Position numbers and translations under genes: made by a program | NCBI GenBank assembly: GCA_024277475.1 | Contig: JAJRVC010000650.1 | Span: forward strand, 1 to 12,385 | DNA from: Deltaproteobacteria bacterium | Lineage (GTDB): Bacteria; Desulfobacterota; Desulfobacteria; Desulfobacterales; JAFDCJ01 | Length of the DNA stretch: 12,385 bases | Reading direction: 5' to 3' | The notes under the pieces: model-generated | What the model was told of the DNA's origin: nothing | Databases searched by the model: none | The model's input: only the letters and a program-made list of their open reading frames with translations | Shown: piece by piece, positions 1-6,606 of the stretch | Numbering within the stretch: the stretch's first letter is position 1 | Layout: the number at the start of each line of letters is the position of its first letter

Positions 1-194
1 GCCTGTTCAATTTTCTGCAGGATAATTTTTGTTTGCAGGTAGGCGTCCCCTTCGGCTTCCACCACACCTTCCGGGGTAGTCGTTGTCGTTCCGCCGACGA
101 ACACCATATTTCCGATTCGAACAGCCCGGCTGTATCCTATCTTGTCTTCCAGGGGGGCACCGGATGAGAAGTTTTGTCTCTTTTTCAAATCCAC
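1..194 (-). CDS. RidA/YjgF-family protein (3' part missing)
   Basis: Too short for most ORF lists, but clear by hand translation. The GTG start at 194-192 is preceded at 7 nt by a perfect AAGGAG ribosome binding site, and an in-frame TAA lies two codons upstream, so no earlier start is possible. The 64 visible residues contain the RidA-type N-terminal pattern: GYSRAVRIGNMVFVGGTT (residues 20-37), then an acidic, glycine-containing turn and DAYLQTK leading into the first helix. RidA proteins are trimeric and hydrolyse reactive enamines and imines to ketones or aldehydes plus ammonia. The catalytic arginine lies in the part beyond the window edge, so activity cannot be judged. It is 63 bp downstream of the second aldehyde dehydrogenase, so probably cotranscribed. 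Next to an FAD amine dehydrogenase, a role in clearing or hydrolysing the imine product is plausible (inference). Confidence 0.85.
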   Translation of the reverse strand, partial: MDLKKRQNFSSGAPLEDKIGYSRAVRIGNMVFVGGTTTTTPEGVVEAEGDAYLQTKIILQKIEQ

Positions 195-257
195 AGTTTA
201 ACTCCTTGTTGATGGGCGCTTGAAGTGATTGGTCGAATTATCAACAATGACGCTCCG

Positions 258-1700
258 TCAATCAATTTCTGCCCCGTAGCGGTAGCGAAAATCTTCGTTC
301 ATAACGCAGCGCCGGACCAGCGTGAATATAGAGGGGCGGGCCAGTCCCTCACCTCCGGTGGAAATGTGCAGCGATTTGAAACCTTCGCCTTCAATGCCGA
401 GACCGCCGATAGAGGACGCATTTTTTACAAATTGGGAGGCATCGGCAATGCTCGACATGTAAGCGATATTGTGCAGATCATTCGAGTGAAAGACAATGGT
501 ATGTCGCAACCCCTGTTCCGCCGCTACCCCCGCATTCATGGCTTCTTTAGCGTCGCGGCAGCGTACGAAAGGCAGAATCGGCATGATCTGCTCGGTCCAG
601 ACAAGGGGGTGCTCCCTGTCGGTCTCCAAAATGGCAATTTTGCTATCCGGCGGGATATCCAGTCCGATGGCACGTTTCAAAATGACGTCAGGCGGTTTTC
701 CAATGTAGTCCATATTGATGACGCTAGGCACCCGCCCCGGATGTATTTCTTTAAAAATTTCTTTGACCAGGGATCTGCCCTGATCGTCACTGAGTTCATA
801 GGCACCGTATTTGATTAGCAGTTGTTTCAGCCTGTTTGCAACAGAATCGACAACAAAGATCTCCTTTTCGCTCGAGCAGGGGGTGCAATTGCTCAATGAT
901 GCTCCTCGAATGATGCACTGGGCGGCATGATCCAGATCGGCGCTTTCGTCAACCACCACCGGTGGGTTGCCCGGACCGCCGGCCAGCACGCGTTTGCCGG
1001 TTTTGGTCGCGAATTCCACTACGCGATGTCCGCCGGTGACGGCGATCATGTTGATCTGGGGATGGGTCATCAGGGTTTGCGCGGTGGGGATATCAGGTTC
1101 TGCGACCGTGGTGACACAGCCGGCAGGTCCGCCTGCCGCAACAATCGCCTGATTGACGTCTTTGACCACCCGGGCGGAAATGATTTTGGTTTTCGGATGG
1201 GGATTGTTGACCACCGTATTGCCGCCGGACAGCATCATGATGGCGTTGTGTATGATGCCCGGTGCTGCATTGGTTATGGCGTTGACGGAGGCGATCACAC
1301 CCACCGGTATACGTTCATTGAGGGTGATGCCGCGGTCACCGGTAAATACCTCAGATTTTATATCTTCGATACCGGGTACCCCGCAGGCAACTTCCAGTTT
1401 CAGTATCGTGCCGGCGACTGCACCCAGATCGGTTTCTTCCAATTCCATCCGCCCATATTCCTCGCGGTTGGCCCAGCCGACGTCCCGAATAGACTGGATG
1501 ATTTTTTCCCGCACGACCAATGGCAGTTGCACCAGTTGCTGATGTGCAACACCGGCAGCCCGGATGGCGCTTTCCATTTCCTGAAATACACCGTCGGCAC
1601 CACCATCGGAGATGCCAGGGGATGTCGCCGGCTCGGAGATAGACAGCTTCTCCAAAACCTGTTCAACAATAAGTTCCACCTGTTTTTTATCAACAGTCAT
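258..1700 (-). CDS. CoA-acylating aldehyde dehydrogenase, PduP/EutE type (copy 1)
   Basis: A 480-residue protein, near the family's usual 460-480. BMC enzymes of this family convert an aldehyde, NAD+ and CoA to acyl-CoA and NADH in the lumen. Residues 5-20 form an amphipathic helix (KKQVELIVEQVLEKLS) followed by a Pro/Ser/Gly-rich linker, the usual layout of an encapsulation peptide. The core shows IPVGVIASVN (131-140), an ITN with the putative oxyanion Asn (142-144), NNPHPKT (165-171), AGGPGNPPVVVDE (240-252) and the catalytic loop NCTPCSSEKE (271-280), where Cys275 aligns with the catalytic Cys. Cys272 is an extra cysteine three residues before it. The usual GGP and AGAGNPP motifs read GGH and AGGPGNPP, so the substrate pocket is probably not that of a standard PduP. 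The start is supported by AAGGGG upstream. It follows a paralogue after 189 bp. Its aldehyde substrate is unknown. Confidence 0.93.
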   Translation of the reverse strand: MTVDKKQVELIVEQVLEKLSISEPATSPGISDGGADGVFQEMESAIRAAGVAHQQLVQLPLVVREKIIQSIRDVGWANREEYGRMELEETDLGAVAGTILKLEVACGVPGIEDIKSEVFTGDRGITLNERIPVGVIASVNAITNAAPGIIHNAIMMLSGGNTVVNNPHPKTKIISARVVKDVNQAIVAAGGPAGCVTTVAEPDIPTAQTLMTHPQINMIAVTGGHRVVEFATKTGKRVLAGGPGNPPVVVDESADLDHAAQCIIRGASLSNCTPCSSEKEIFVVDSVANRLKQLLIKYGAYELSDDQGRSLVKEIFKEIHPGRVPSVINMDYIGKPPDVILKRAIGLDIPPDSKIAILETDREHPLVWTEQIMPILPFVRCRDAKEAMNAGVAAEQGLRHTIVFHSNDLHNIAYMSSIADASQFVKNASSIGGLGIEGEGFKSLHISTGGEGLARPSIFTLVRRCVMNEDFRYRYGAEID

Positions 1701-1730
1701 AAAAGCCCCTTATGATTTAATTTTGTATGA

Positions 1731-1869
1731 GTTCACCGCAGAGCTTGCAAAGACCGCTGAGAAGGTCATAGAAAAATAAAAAAAGATAACTTTATAGGGT
1801 TTGGATTAATTTTAATAAAAGCTATTTTTCATTATAAAATCTCTGTGACCTCTGCGTTCTCTGCGGTTA
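1731..1869. repeat. Imperfect inverted repeat between the aldehyde dehydrogenase genes
   Basis: Two diverged arms face each other. The left (1731-1762) contains CACCGCAGAG on the plus strand. The right (1841-1869) reads AACCGCAGAG followed by GCAGAG on the minus strand. They flank about 80 bp of very AT-rich DNA. The layout resembles a small non-coding dispersed element inside the 189 bp gap. I see no ORF or clear terminator in it. CGCAGAG-rich repeats of this kind are common in Desulfobacterota intergenic DNA as far as I recall; no genome search was done. Confidence 0.65.
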
Positions 1870-1889
1870 GCCGAACTGCTAATCAATTT

Positions 1890-3338
1890 TCATGCCCCAT
1901 AACGGTAACGAAAATCATTGGCCAGAACACAGCGCCGGATCAAGGTGAACATCCGGGGTCGCGTTTGTCCCTCACCGTTGGTAGCAATGTGAAACGACGT
2001 ATAGCCCTCACCGGCAACGCCTACACTGGCCAGTCCGCAAGACCCGTTTTTAACAAAGGCGGCACATTTGGCCCTGTTGGTCATTTTCTGGATGGTTTGA
2101 ATATTGTTGGAATGAATCGCCATGGTGTGGCCGTTGCCCTGTTCGGCTGCCAGGGCGGCTTCAATGGCTTCATCCACATTACGGCAGCGGACAAACGGCA
2201 AAACCGGCATAATTTGTTCGGTCCAGACAAGGGGGTGATCCCTATCCGCTTCCAAAATGACAATCTGAGCCTCAACTCCAACCTCAAGTCCAATGGATTT
2301 AAGGATAAATGCGGGTGATTTGCCGATGTAATCCATATTGATTACACCGGGTTCACCGGGACCTTTAATTTCATTGAAAATGTGTTTGAGCAATTGCTCC
2401 GACTGGGCGGCGGAAATTTCAAAGGCGCCGTATTTTTTGAGATTTGCTTTCAGTTGATCGGCGACGGATTCAACGACAAAAATTTCTTTTTCGCTGGCGC
2501 AGGCCATGCAGTGGGAAAAAGATGCACCTTCGATAATACACCTGGCCGCCCGGTCCAGGTCAGCGGTTTCATCGACTACCACCGGCGGATTGCCGGGGCC
2601 GCCGGCGATGACTCGTTTGCCGGTCTGGGTAGCAAAGGCCACTACACCGTGTCCGCCGGTGACGGCAATGAGCTTAATTTTCGGATGGGTCATCAGCGTC
2701 TGGGCCGATGGTACGGAAGGCTCTTTAAGACAGCAAACACAGTTCGGCGGACCTCCTGCAGCAATGATGGCTTTATTTATATCCCGGATGACGCGTGCCG
2801 CCACCGCTCTGGTTTTAGGGTGGGGGTTGTTGACTACCGCATTGCCGCCGGCCAGCATCATGACGGCATTAAAAAGAATGGTGGGAGAACCGTTGGTGAC
2901 CGGGTTTATCGAGGCAATCACACCGACGGGTATACGTTCGATGATCGTCACCCCTTTGTCACCGCTGAATACCTCGGGGTTAAGATCTTCCATGCCCATG
3001 ACCCGGCAGGCGGCCTGATTTTTTTTAACATTGTCTTCTGCTTTGCCCAGGCCGGTTTCTTCGAACTCCATCTGTGCATAGTCGTCCGCATGGGTCAATC
3101 CGACCCGCCTGATGGCCTGGATGATATTCTCACGAACAGCCAACGGCAATGCCGTTAATTTTTTCTGGGCCTCGGAAGCTGCTTGAATACATTCGTCCAT
3201 GTCCTGAAAAACCCCGTCCATCACGTGGATGGGACGGGAAGAATCCGTATCCGGATCCGGTAAATTCACGTCTTGCTGTTGCAACCTGTTGACCACTATT
3301 TCGACGATTTGTTCGATCCGTGCTTCATCTATACCCAT
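1890..3338 (-). CDS. CoA-acylating aldehyde dehydrogenase, PduP/EutE type (copy 2)
   Basis: A 482-residue paralogue of the downstream enzyme. Residues 5-22 are an amphipathic helix (EARIEQIVEIVVNRLQQQ) followed by a Pro/Asp/Ser-rich linker, which I read as an encapsulation peptide. Core motifs in order: IPVGVIASIN (136-145), VTN with the putative oxyanion Asn (147-149), NNPHPKT (170-176), GGPGNPPVVVDE (246-257) and SHCMACASEKE (275-285), with Cys280 as catalytic nucleophile and an additional Cys277. The pocket segments differ from copy 1 (NPVTNGSP against NAITNAAP; HCMAC against NCTPC), so the two may prefer different aldehydes, or form a mixed oligomer. The ATG start has GAGAGG about 7 nt upstream. 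It is the first gene after the RpiR-type regulator and has its own candidate promoter. It should act in the lumen, making acyl-CoA and NADH. Confidence 0.93.
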   Translation of the reverse strand: MGIDEARIEQIVEIVVNRLQQQDVNLPDPDTDSSRPIHVMDGVFQDMDECIQAASEAQKKLTALPLAVRENIIQAIRRVGLTHADDYAQMEFEETGLGKAEDNVKKNQAACRVMGMEDLNPEVFSGDKGVTIIERIPVGVIASINPVTNGSPTILFNAVMMLAGGNAVVNNPHPKTRAVAARVIRDINKAIIAAGGPPNCVCCLKEPSVPSAQTLMTHPKIKLIAVTGGHGVVAFATQTGKRVIAGGPGNPPVVVDETADLDRAARCIIEGASFSHCMACASEKEIFVVESVADQLKANLKKYGAFEISAAQSEQLLKHIFNEIKGPGEPGVINMDYIGKSPAFILKSIGLEVGVEAQIVILEADRDHPLVWTEQIMPVLPFVRCRNVDEAIEAALAAEQGNGHTMAIHSNNIQTIQKMTNRAKCAAFVKNGSCGLASVGVAGEGYTSFHIATNGEGQTRPRMFTLIRRCVLANDFRYRYGA

Positions 3339-3352
3339 GCTGTACCTCTCGA

Positions 3353-3382
3353 TCTATATTTGACAATCTCGTAAAAAGTCAA
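3353..3382 (-). promoter_or_regulatory. Candidate sigma70-type promoter for the aldehyde dehydrogenase pair
   Basis: On the minus strand TTGACT (3382-3377) and TATAGA (3358-3353) are separated by 18 bp. A perfect TTTGAC/GTCAAA inverted repeat with a 13 bp spacer (3359-3364 and 3378-3383) covers the -35 box and the spacer, and could be an operator for the adjacent RpiR-type regulator. The predicted transcript start falls close to the Shine-Dalgarno sequence, which weakens the case. The stretch may also belong to a dispersed repeat. Confidence 0.3.
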
Positions 3383-3437
3383 AATTCTCAAATTTCGATC
3401 TTTTAACCTATTGAAATTATTAAGTGTGAAATTTTAT

Positions 3438-3469
3438 TTTTTGTGCTTTTTGTGCCTTTTTGCGGCCAC
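3438..3469. repeat. Short GTGC/T-run repeat downstream of the regulator
   Basis: The segment reads TTTTTTGTGCTTTTTGTGCC followed by TTTTTGCGGCCAC, that is, three T-runs separated by GTGC, GTGCC and GCGGCCAC. It begins immediately 3' of the regulator's stop codon. It lacks the GC-hairpin-plus-T-tract order of an intrinsic terminator on the minus strand. It looks like a member of a dispersed intergenic repeat family, not a gene. Confidence 0.45.
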
Positions 3470-3470
3470 A

Positions 3471-4337
3471 TCATATTTCAGAATAAAATTCATCCGTGAT
3501 TTTCATACCATCGTCAAACTTTGAAAGATATCTGACCGCCTTGGTGTTATCCATAAAAGTGATCTCATGAATCAGGGCCGCTAGGTAGGTTATAATATGG
3601 GCAAAAGGGTCGATAAAAGAAACTGATTCAAGATCGATAATAATGTACTGATCGGATAAGGCAATAATGGGTGATTTCGGCGTGTCGCTGATGCCGACTA
3701 TTTTGACTTTGTACTTTCTGGCCAACTTTATCAGTTCAATGGTCTTACGAGCGTATCGCGGAAAGGCAATGACAAACATGATACGGGATTTTCCATTTCT
3801 GATAATCAGGTCATTTATTTCCCAGGACAATGAGGTATCCAGAAAAACATTGTCTCTTATTTTTTTCAGCAGATAGCCGAAATAGTAAGCCAGGGTTGCA
3901 GAAGCACGATACCCGGCGACATAAACCGTTTCAGCCTTGAAGAGGGTTGCAGCAATTTTTCTGAGATCATTTTTCGAAATTGAATTTCTCAGATTTTCAA
4001 TGTTATCAATCGTATTTTGACAATATTTTTCGAGGGTATTGCTTTCATCAGATTGCTGACTGGCCTTTTGCAGTCTCTCGACGGCCGTCAATTCGATGTG
4101 AAGCAGTCCCTTCATATACTGGACAAATTCCATGTAGCCGGAAAACCCCAGATCATTGGTAAAACGGATAATCGTCGGCTCACTGATCCGGCATTCCGCG
4201 GCGATTTCCCTGGCAGTCATGAGAAAAACTTTCTTATGGTCTTTGAGAATGAAATCCGCCACCTGTCTTTTTTTAGGTGACAGTGCAGGATAGACCTTGA
4301 TAATTTTGTTGAAAAGATCTTCTCTGGCAGAGTTCAT
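3471..4337 (-). CDS. MurR/RpiR-family transcriptional regulator (HTH + SIS)
   Basis: A 288-residue protein with the two-domain layout of the family. An N-terminal winged helix-turn-helix carries LSPKKRQVADFIL (19-31), then TAREIAAECRISEPTIIRFT (41-60) as the recognition region. A C-terminal SIS sugar-isomerase fold (about 105-265) carries TVYVAGYRASATLAYYFGYL and later KIVGISDT. Family members bind phosphosugar-like or other small ligands through SIS and repress or activate neighbouring catabolic genes. The N-terminus fits the family, so the ATG at 4337 is likely correct, yet no Shine-Dalgarno sequence precedes it. The gene sits inside the cluster, directly upstream of the aldehyde dehydrogenase pair, so it is probably the local regulator of this BMC. 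Its ligand cannot be deduced; no sugar-phosphate enzyme is in view. Confidence 0.92.
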   Translation of the reverse strand: MNSAREDLFNKIIKVYPALSPKKRQVADFILKDHKKVFLMTAREIAAECRISEPTIIRFTNDLGFSGYMEFVQYMKGLLHIELTAVERLQKASQQSDESNTLEKYCQNTIDNIENLRNSISKNDLRKIAATLFKAETVYVAGYRASATLAYYFGYLLKKIRDNVFLDTSLSWEINDLIIRNGKSRIMFVIAFPRYARKTIELIKLARKYKVKIVGISDTPKSPIIALSDQYIIIDLESVSFIDPFAHIITYLAALIHEITFMDNTKAVRYLSKFDDGMKITDEFYSEI

Positions 4338-4344
4338 AGGATTA

Positions 4345-4373
4345 ATTACAAAAATTCAGAGTTTAGGGTTCAA
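4345..4373 (-). promoter_or_regulatory. Candidate promoter of the RpiR-type regulator (possibly leaderless)
   Basis: On the minus strand TTGAAC (4373-4368) and TGTAAT (4350-4345) are 17 bp apart, matching the sigma70 consensus at 4/6 and 5/6 positions. The ATG at 4337 begins 7 nt after the -10 box, and the sequence before it lacks any purine-rich ribosome binding site, so a leaderless mRNA is possible. The -35 box lies in the terminal arm of the adjacent repeat element. Confidence 0.35.
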
Positions 4374-4568
4374 GGGTTCATCAAGGTTGCATTTTTAGTC
4401 CTTGACTCCATTTGGAGCCGTATTAGGGTGAGAAGCGTTCGGCTTCGTTATTGCCAATTAAAAATTGACGACGTATCGGCAATTATGTTGAAACCCGGCA
4501 TTGTTTACGAGAACTTCCGGTTTTCAATTTTCTCCTTTTCCTTAACCCTGAACGTTGAACCCTGAACC
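4361..4568. repeat. 208-bp intergenic repeat element, copy 1
   Basis: This segment is roughly colinear with 7340-7547. Shared landmarks include GGTTGCATT near the left end, CATTTGG, a GAGAA-AGCG-GCTTCGT block in the middle, ACGAG-ACTTC further on, and an exact 29-base match at the right end (4540-4568 with 7519-7547). The ends are inverted: GTTCAAGGGTTCA (4368-4380) pairs with GTTCAGGGTTCA read from the right end on the minus strand with one bulge, so the transcript could form a long-range stem. It lies 10 bp after the stop codon of the upstream shell gene. No ORF is supported. Confidence 0.8.
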
Positions 4569-4578
4569 TATGAACAGA

Positions 4579-5196
4579 TTAATGCTCCTTGCCATCCAAA
4601 GCGAGCAGGCACTCTTCGGTCGCCGCCTTTGCCGCCTGGATCTCGGAGGTGCTTCCGGCCAGGTAGACTTTACCGCTGGCTCCGAACACAGTCGCATGGA
4701 TCAATTTCACATCGGCTGCTTTTTCGGCCTCATTGGCTGCGTATCCGGCATAGCCTGCCGGAAGACATTCGAGGATATACAAGGTTTCATCCACGAGCAT
4801 CATGCTGGCGGCTCGAAAGCGGTTTACGATCTGACTCATAAAGGGATCGATTCTCTCAATGGTTTCCGCCGACAGGATTTTAGGTTTTAAACGATCTGTT
4901 TCCTTTACACCCAGATAATCCAGTGCCACGTCACCTGCTTCCCGGACATCAGCCGGGGAGTCGGCATGCACTTCCAGCATCCCATAAGTTCTTTCCACCA
5001 CCATAGCGCCTGGCTGTACATTGGCTCTCTTCATAATTGCATCGGTGATGGAATTGATCTCGATGCCGGGGGCTACCTCCATAAAAAGTGCAGCTTGACC
5101 TGCTACCGGGTAATAACCGCGGGCCGTGCTGCCGATATAACCCACCAGCTGTTTCTGTAATTGATCGATAAACGCAAAAGCTCTAAGTTCTACCAT
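4579..5196 (-). CDS. BMC-T shell protein, stacked-trimer (CsoS1D/HO-T2-like) type, copy 2
   Basis: A 205-residue tandem BMC-domain protein, the usual length for this shell class. The first domain carries ARGYYPVAGQAALFMEVAPG (25-44) and GAMVVERTYGMLEVH (63-77). The second has LYILECLPAGYAGYAANEAE and ASGKVYLAG. From recall it resembles the stacked (double-layer) trimers of Haliangium ochraceum and carboxysomal CsoS1D, whose large central pore is gated by an adjacent Glu-Arg pair. That pair is kept here in the VVER motif. Compared with its paralogue upstream in the cluster, the conserved NRNS motif of the second domain is changed to NRFRAAS. It is a structural component of the facets, probably admitting larger substrates or cofactors. 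AGGA precedes the start. It lies between the FAD dehydrogenase and the regulator. Confidence 0.92.
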   Translation of the reverse strand: MVELRAFAFIDQLQKQLVGYIGSTARGYYPVAGQAALFMEVAPGIEINSITDAIMKRANVQPGAMVVERTYGMLEVHADSPADVREAGDVALDYLGVKETDRLKPKILSAETIERIDPFMSQIVNRFRAASMMLVDETLYILECLPAGYAGYAANEAEKAADVKLIHATVFGASGKVYLAGSTSEIQAAKAATEECLLALDGKEH

Positions 5197-5248
5197 AGTT
5201 TTTTCCTAATCCCGACCCGGATAAACCGGAAAATATGTTACCACAAAA

Positions 5249-5275
5249 ATCCAGTTCATCCTGTTGATCCTGTCA
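5249..5275. repeat. Three tandem 9-mers (ATCCTGTTG-like)
   Basis: ATCCAGTTC, ATCCTGTTG and ATCCTGTCA lie head to tail within the 133 bp gap between the FAD dehydrogenase and the shell gene. This resembles a very common short intergenic repeat seen in many bacterial genomes. No gene or terminator is evident in the rest of the gap. Confidence 0.6.
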
Positions 5276-5329
5276 GATAAAAAATACTAAAATCGAATCC
5301 ATTCCTTAATTCAATATTCATCATTCCCT

Positions 5330-6535
5330 TCAAATGCTTTTCAACCATTCCCGTTTCATGGGGCATAGGGCCGTAAATGTGGTACAGGCTGCATTGCCCT
5401 GACACGAGCATTCCTGATCCGACCCTCTGCTGAAGCGGCCGTAACAAAAATCGGAAATTGGTATCGAGGTCGTGCAGTCCATAATTAATTCTGAAATCAA
5501 ACGACCAATGACGGGAGCCAGTCCAAAACCATGTCCGCTAAACCCGGTGGCAAAAATAAAGCCGGGGACCTCTTGCGCAAAACCCAGGACCGGGATTCCG
5601 TCCGACATCTGGGCGATGAGGCCCGACCACATCCGAATCACATGGATATCCTTCAACACCGGGAAAAAATCAATCACCAGCTGAGAGATTGCCGGTCCGA
5701 TATAATGGAAAAGCGGTTTTCCTTCACGGTAGATGAATTGTTCGGTTCCTACAAATCCTCCCCAAAAAAAAGGGCCGTGGACTGTCTGACGTCCGTAAAA
5801 CAAGCCCTTTGCATGGCCGATCATCTGTTCGAAAAGTGCCGGATAGGGTTCGGTGATCATAGCTTCTGAAAACAGGGGCCGCATGGGAAAGTCCAGTCCC
5901 ACCATATTAGCCACCTTGCGGCCGGCCGTGCCGGCGGCATCGACCACTAGATCGGTTTCAAAGGTATTCTTGTCGGTCACGACGGCGGCAACTCTGCCTT
6001 TCTGCAGACGAATTTCTCTGACCTCTTCATGGGTGTAAAATTGTGCGCCGAGGGATTTGGCTTTTTTAAAAAAACCATAGGTCACCAGGAAAGGATTGGC
6101 ATGACCGTCGGTGGGGCAAAAACTGGCGCCGATGACCTTTTCGCCTACATAGGGGTTGATCTCCAGCACCTGTTTACGATCAAGCATTTCCAGCCCCAAT
6201 CCGGTGGCTTTTTGATTTTCAATGGATTGTCGCATGGCTTCCAGCTCTTCATCGGAAGTGCAGAGCCTGAGATTTCCTTGCCGCACGTATTCTACATCCA
6301 TGCCCAATTCTTCGTGGAGCCGGCCGTAAATTTGTATGCTTTCCATGGCCAGAGGCATTTCTTTGAGGTTTCGGGCGGACTGCCGCACACCGCCGCCATT
6401 GCTGCCGGAAGCCTCGCCGCCGATATCTGATTTTTCGATGACGACGGAATTTAGACCTTCTTTGGCCAGATTATATGCAATCGCGCATCCCATAACACCG
6501 CCGCCAATGATGACTGCATCCGTTTTAACAGGCAT
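5330..6535 (-). CDS. FAD-dependent amine/amino-acid dehydrogenase (DAO family, sarcosine oxidase beta/opine oxidase B-like)
   Basis: A 401-residue flavoprotein. The N-terminal Rossmann motif VIIGGGVMGCAIAYNLAKEG (8-27) has GxGxxG at 11-16 and ends at Glu34, which should bind the ribose of FAD. ASGSNGGGVRQSAR (42-55) and DGHANP in mid-protein are typical of sarcosine-oxidase-beta, opine-oxidase and D-amino-acid dehydrogenase relatives. DGIPVLGF and ATGFSGHGFGLAPVIGRL near the C-terminus complete the FAD site. Family members oxidise a C-N bond to an imine, later giving an aldehyde or keto acid. It lies 71 bp after a BFD [2Fe-2S] gene, the usual partner domain of such dehydrogenases, so electrons probably go to iron-sulfur, not O2. 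No encapsulation peptide is visible. The last 48 residues hold six cysteines (354, 364, 376, 378, 384, 391), a tail I do not expect in this family. AGGAG precedes the ATG. The substrate is unknown. Confidence 0.9.
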   Translation of the reverse strand: MPVKTDAVIIGGGVMGCAIAYNLAKEGLNSVVIEKSDIGGEASGSNGGGVRQSARNLKEMPLAMESIQIYGRLHEELGMDVEYVRQGNLRLCTSDEELEAMRQSIENQKATGLGLEMLDRKQVLEINPYVGEKVIGASFCPTDGHANPFLVTYGFFKKAKSLGAQFYTHEEVREIRLQKGRVAAVVTDKNTFETDLVVDAAGTAGRKVANMVGLDFPMRPLFSEAMITEPYPALFEQMIGHAKGLFYGRQTVHGPFFWGGFVGTEQFIYREGKPLFHYIGPAISQLVIDFFPVLKDIHVIRMWSGLIAQMSDGIPVLGFAQEVPGFIFATGFSGHGFGLAPVIGRLISELIMDCTTSIPISDFCYGRFSRGSDQECSCQGNAACTTFTALCPMKREWLKSI

Positions 6536-6606
6536 TTGATCTCCTATAACAAGATTAGATCTATTTAATTCTGAATTGTTAAGATAGCTAAGTTCGTCCT
6601 GCTGCT

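Noticed and set aside
927..1715. Long plus-strand ORF (262 codons) opposite the first aldehyde dehydrogenase
   Set aside because: It mirrors a well-supported gene in the antisense frame, has no domain I recognise and no credible start; similar shadows occur opposite the second copy and the PduS-like gene.
3471..4337. RpiR-type regulator taken as evidence for a sugar-phosphate BMC
   Set aside because: No aldolase, isomerase or other sugar-phosphate enzyme is visible, and the SIS fold alone does not define the ligand.
5256..5447. 63-codon minus-strand ORF overlapping the end of the FAD dehydrogenase, considered as a frameshifted C-terminus
   Set aside because: Its sequence does not continue the FAD fold and matches nothing I recognise; the dehydrogenase fold is already complete before it.
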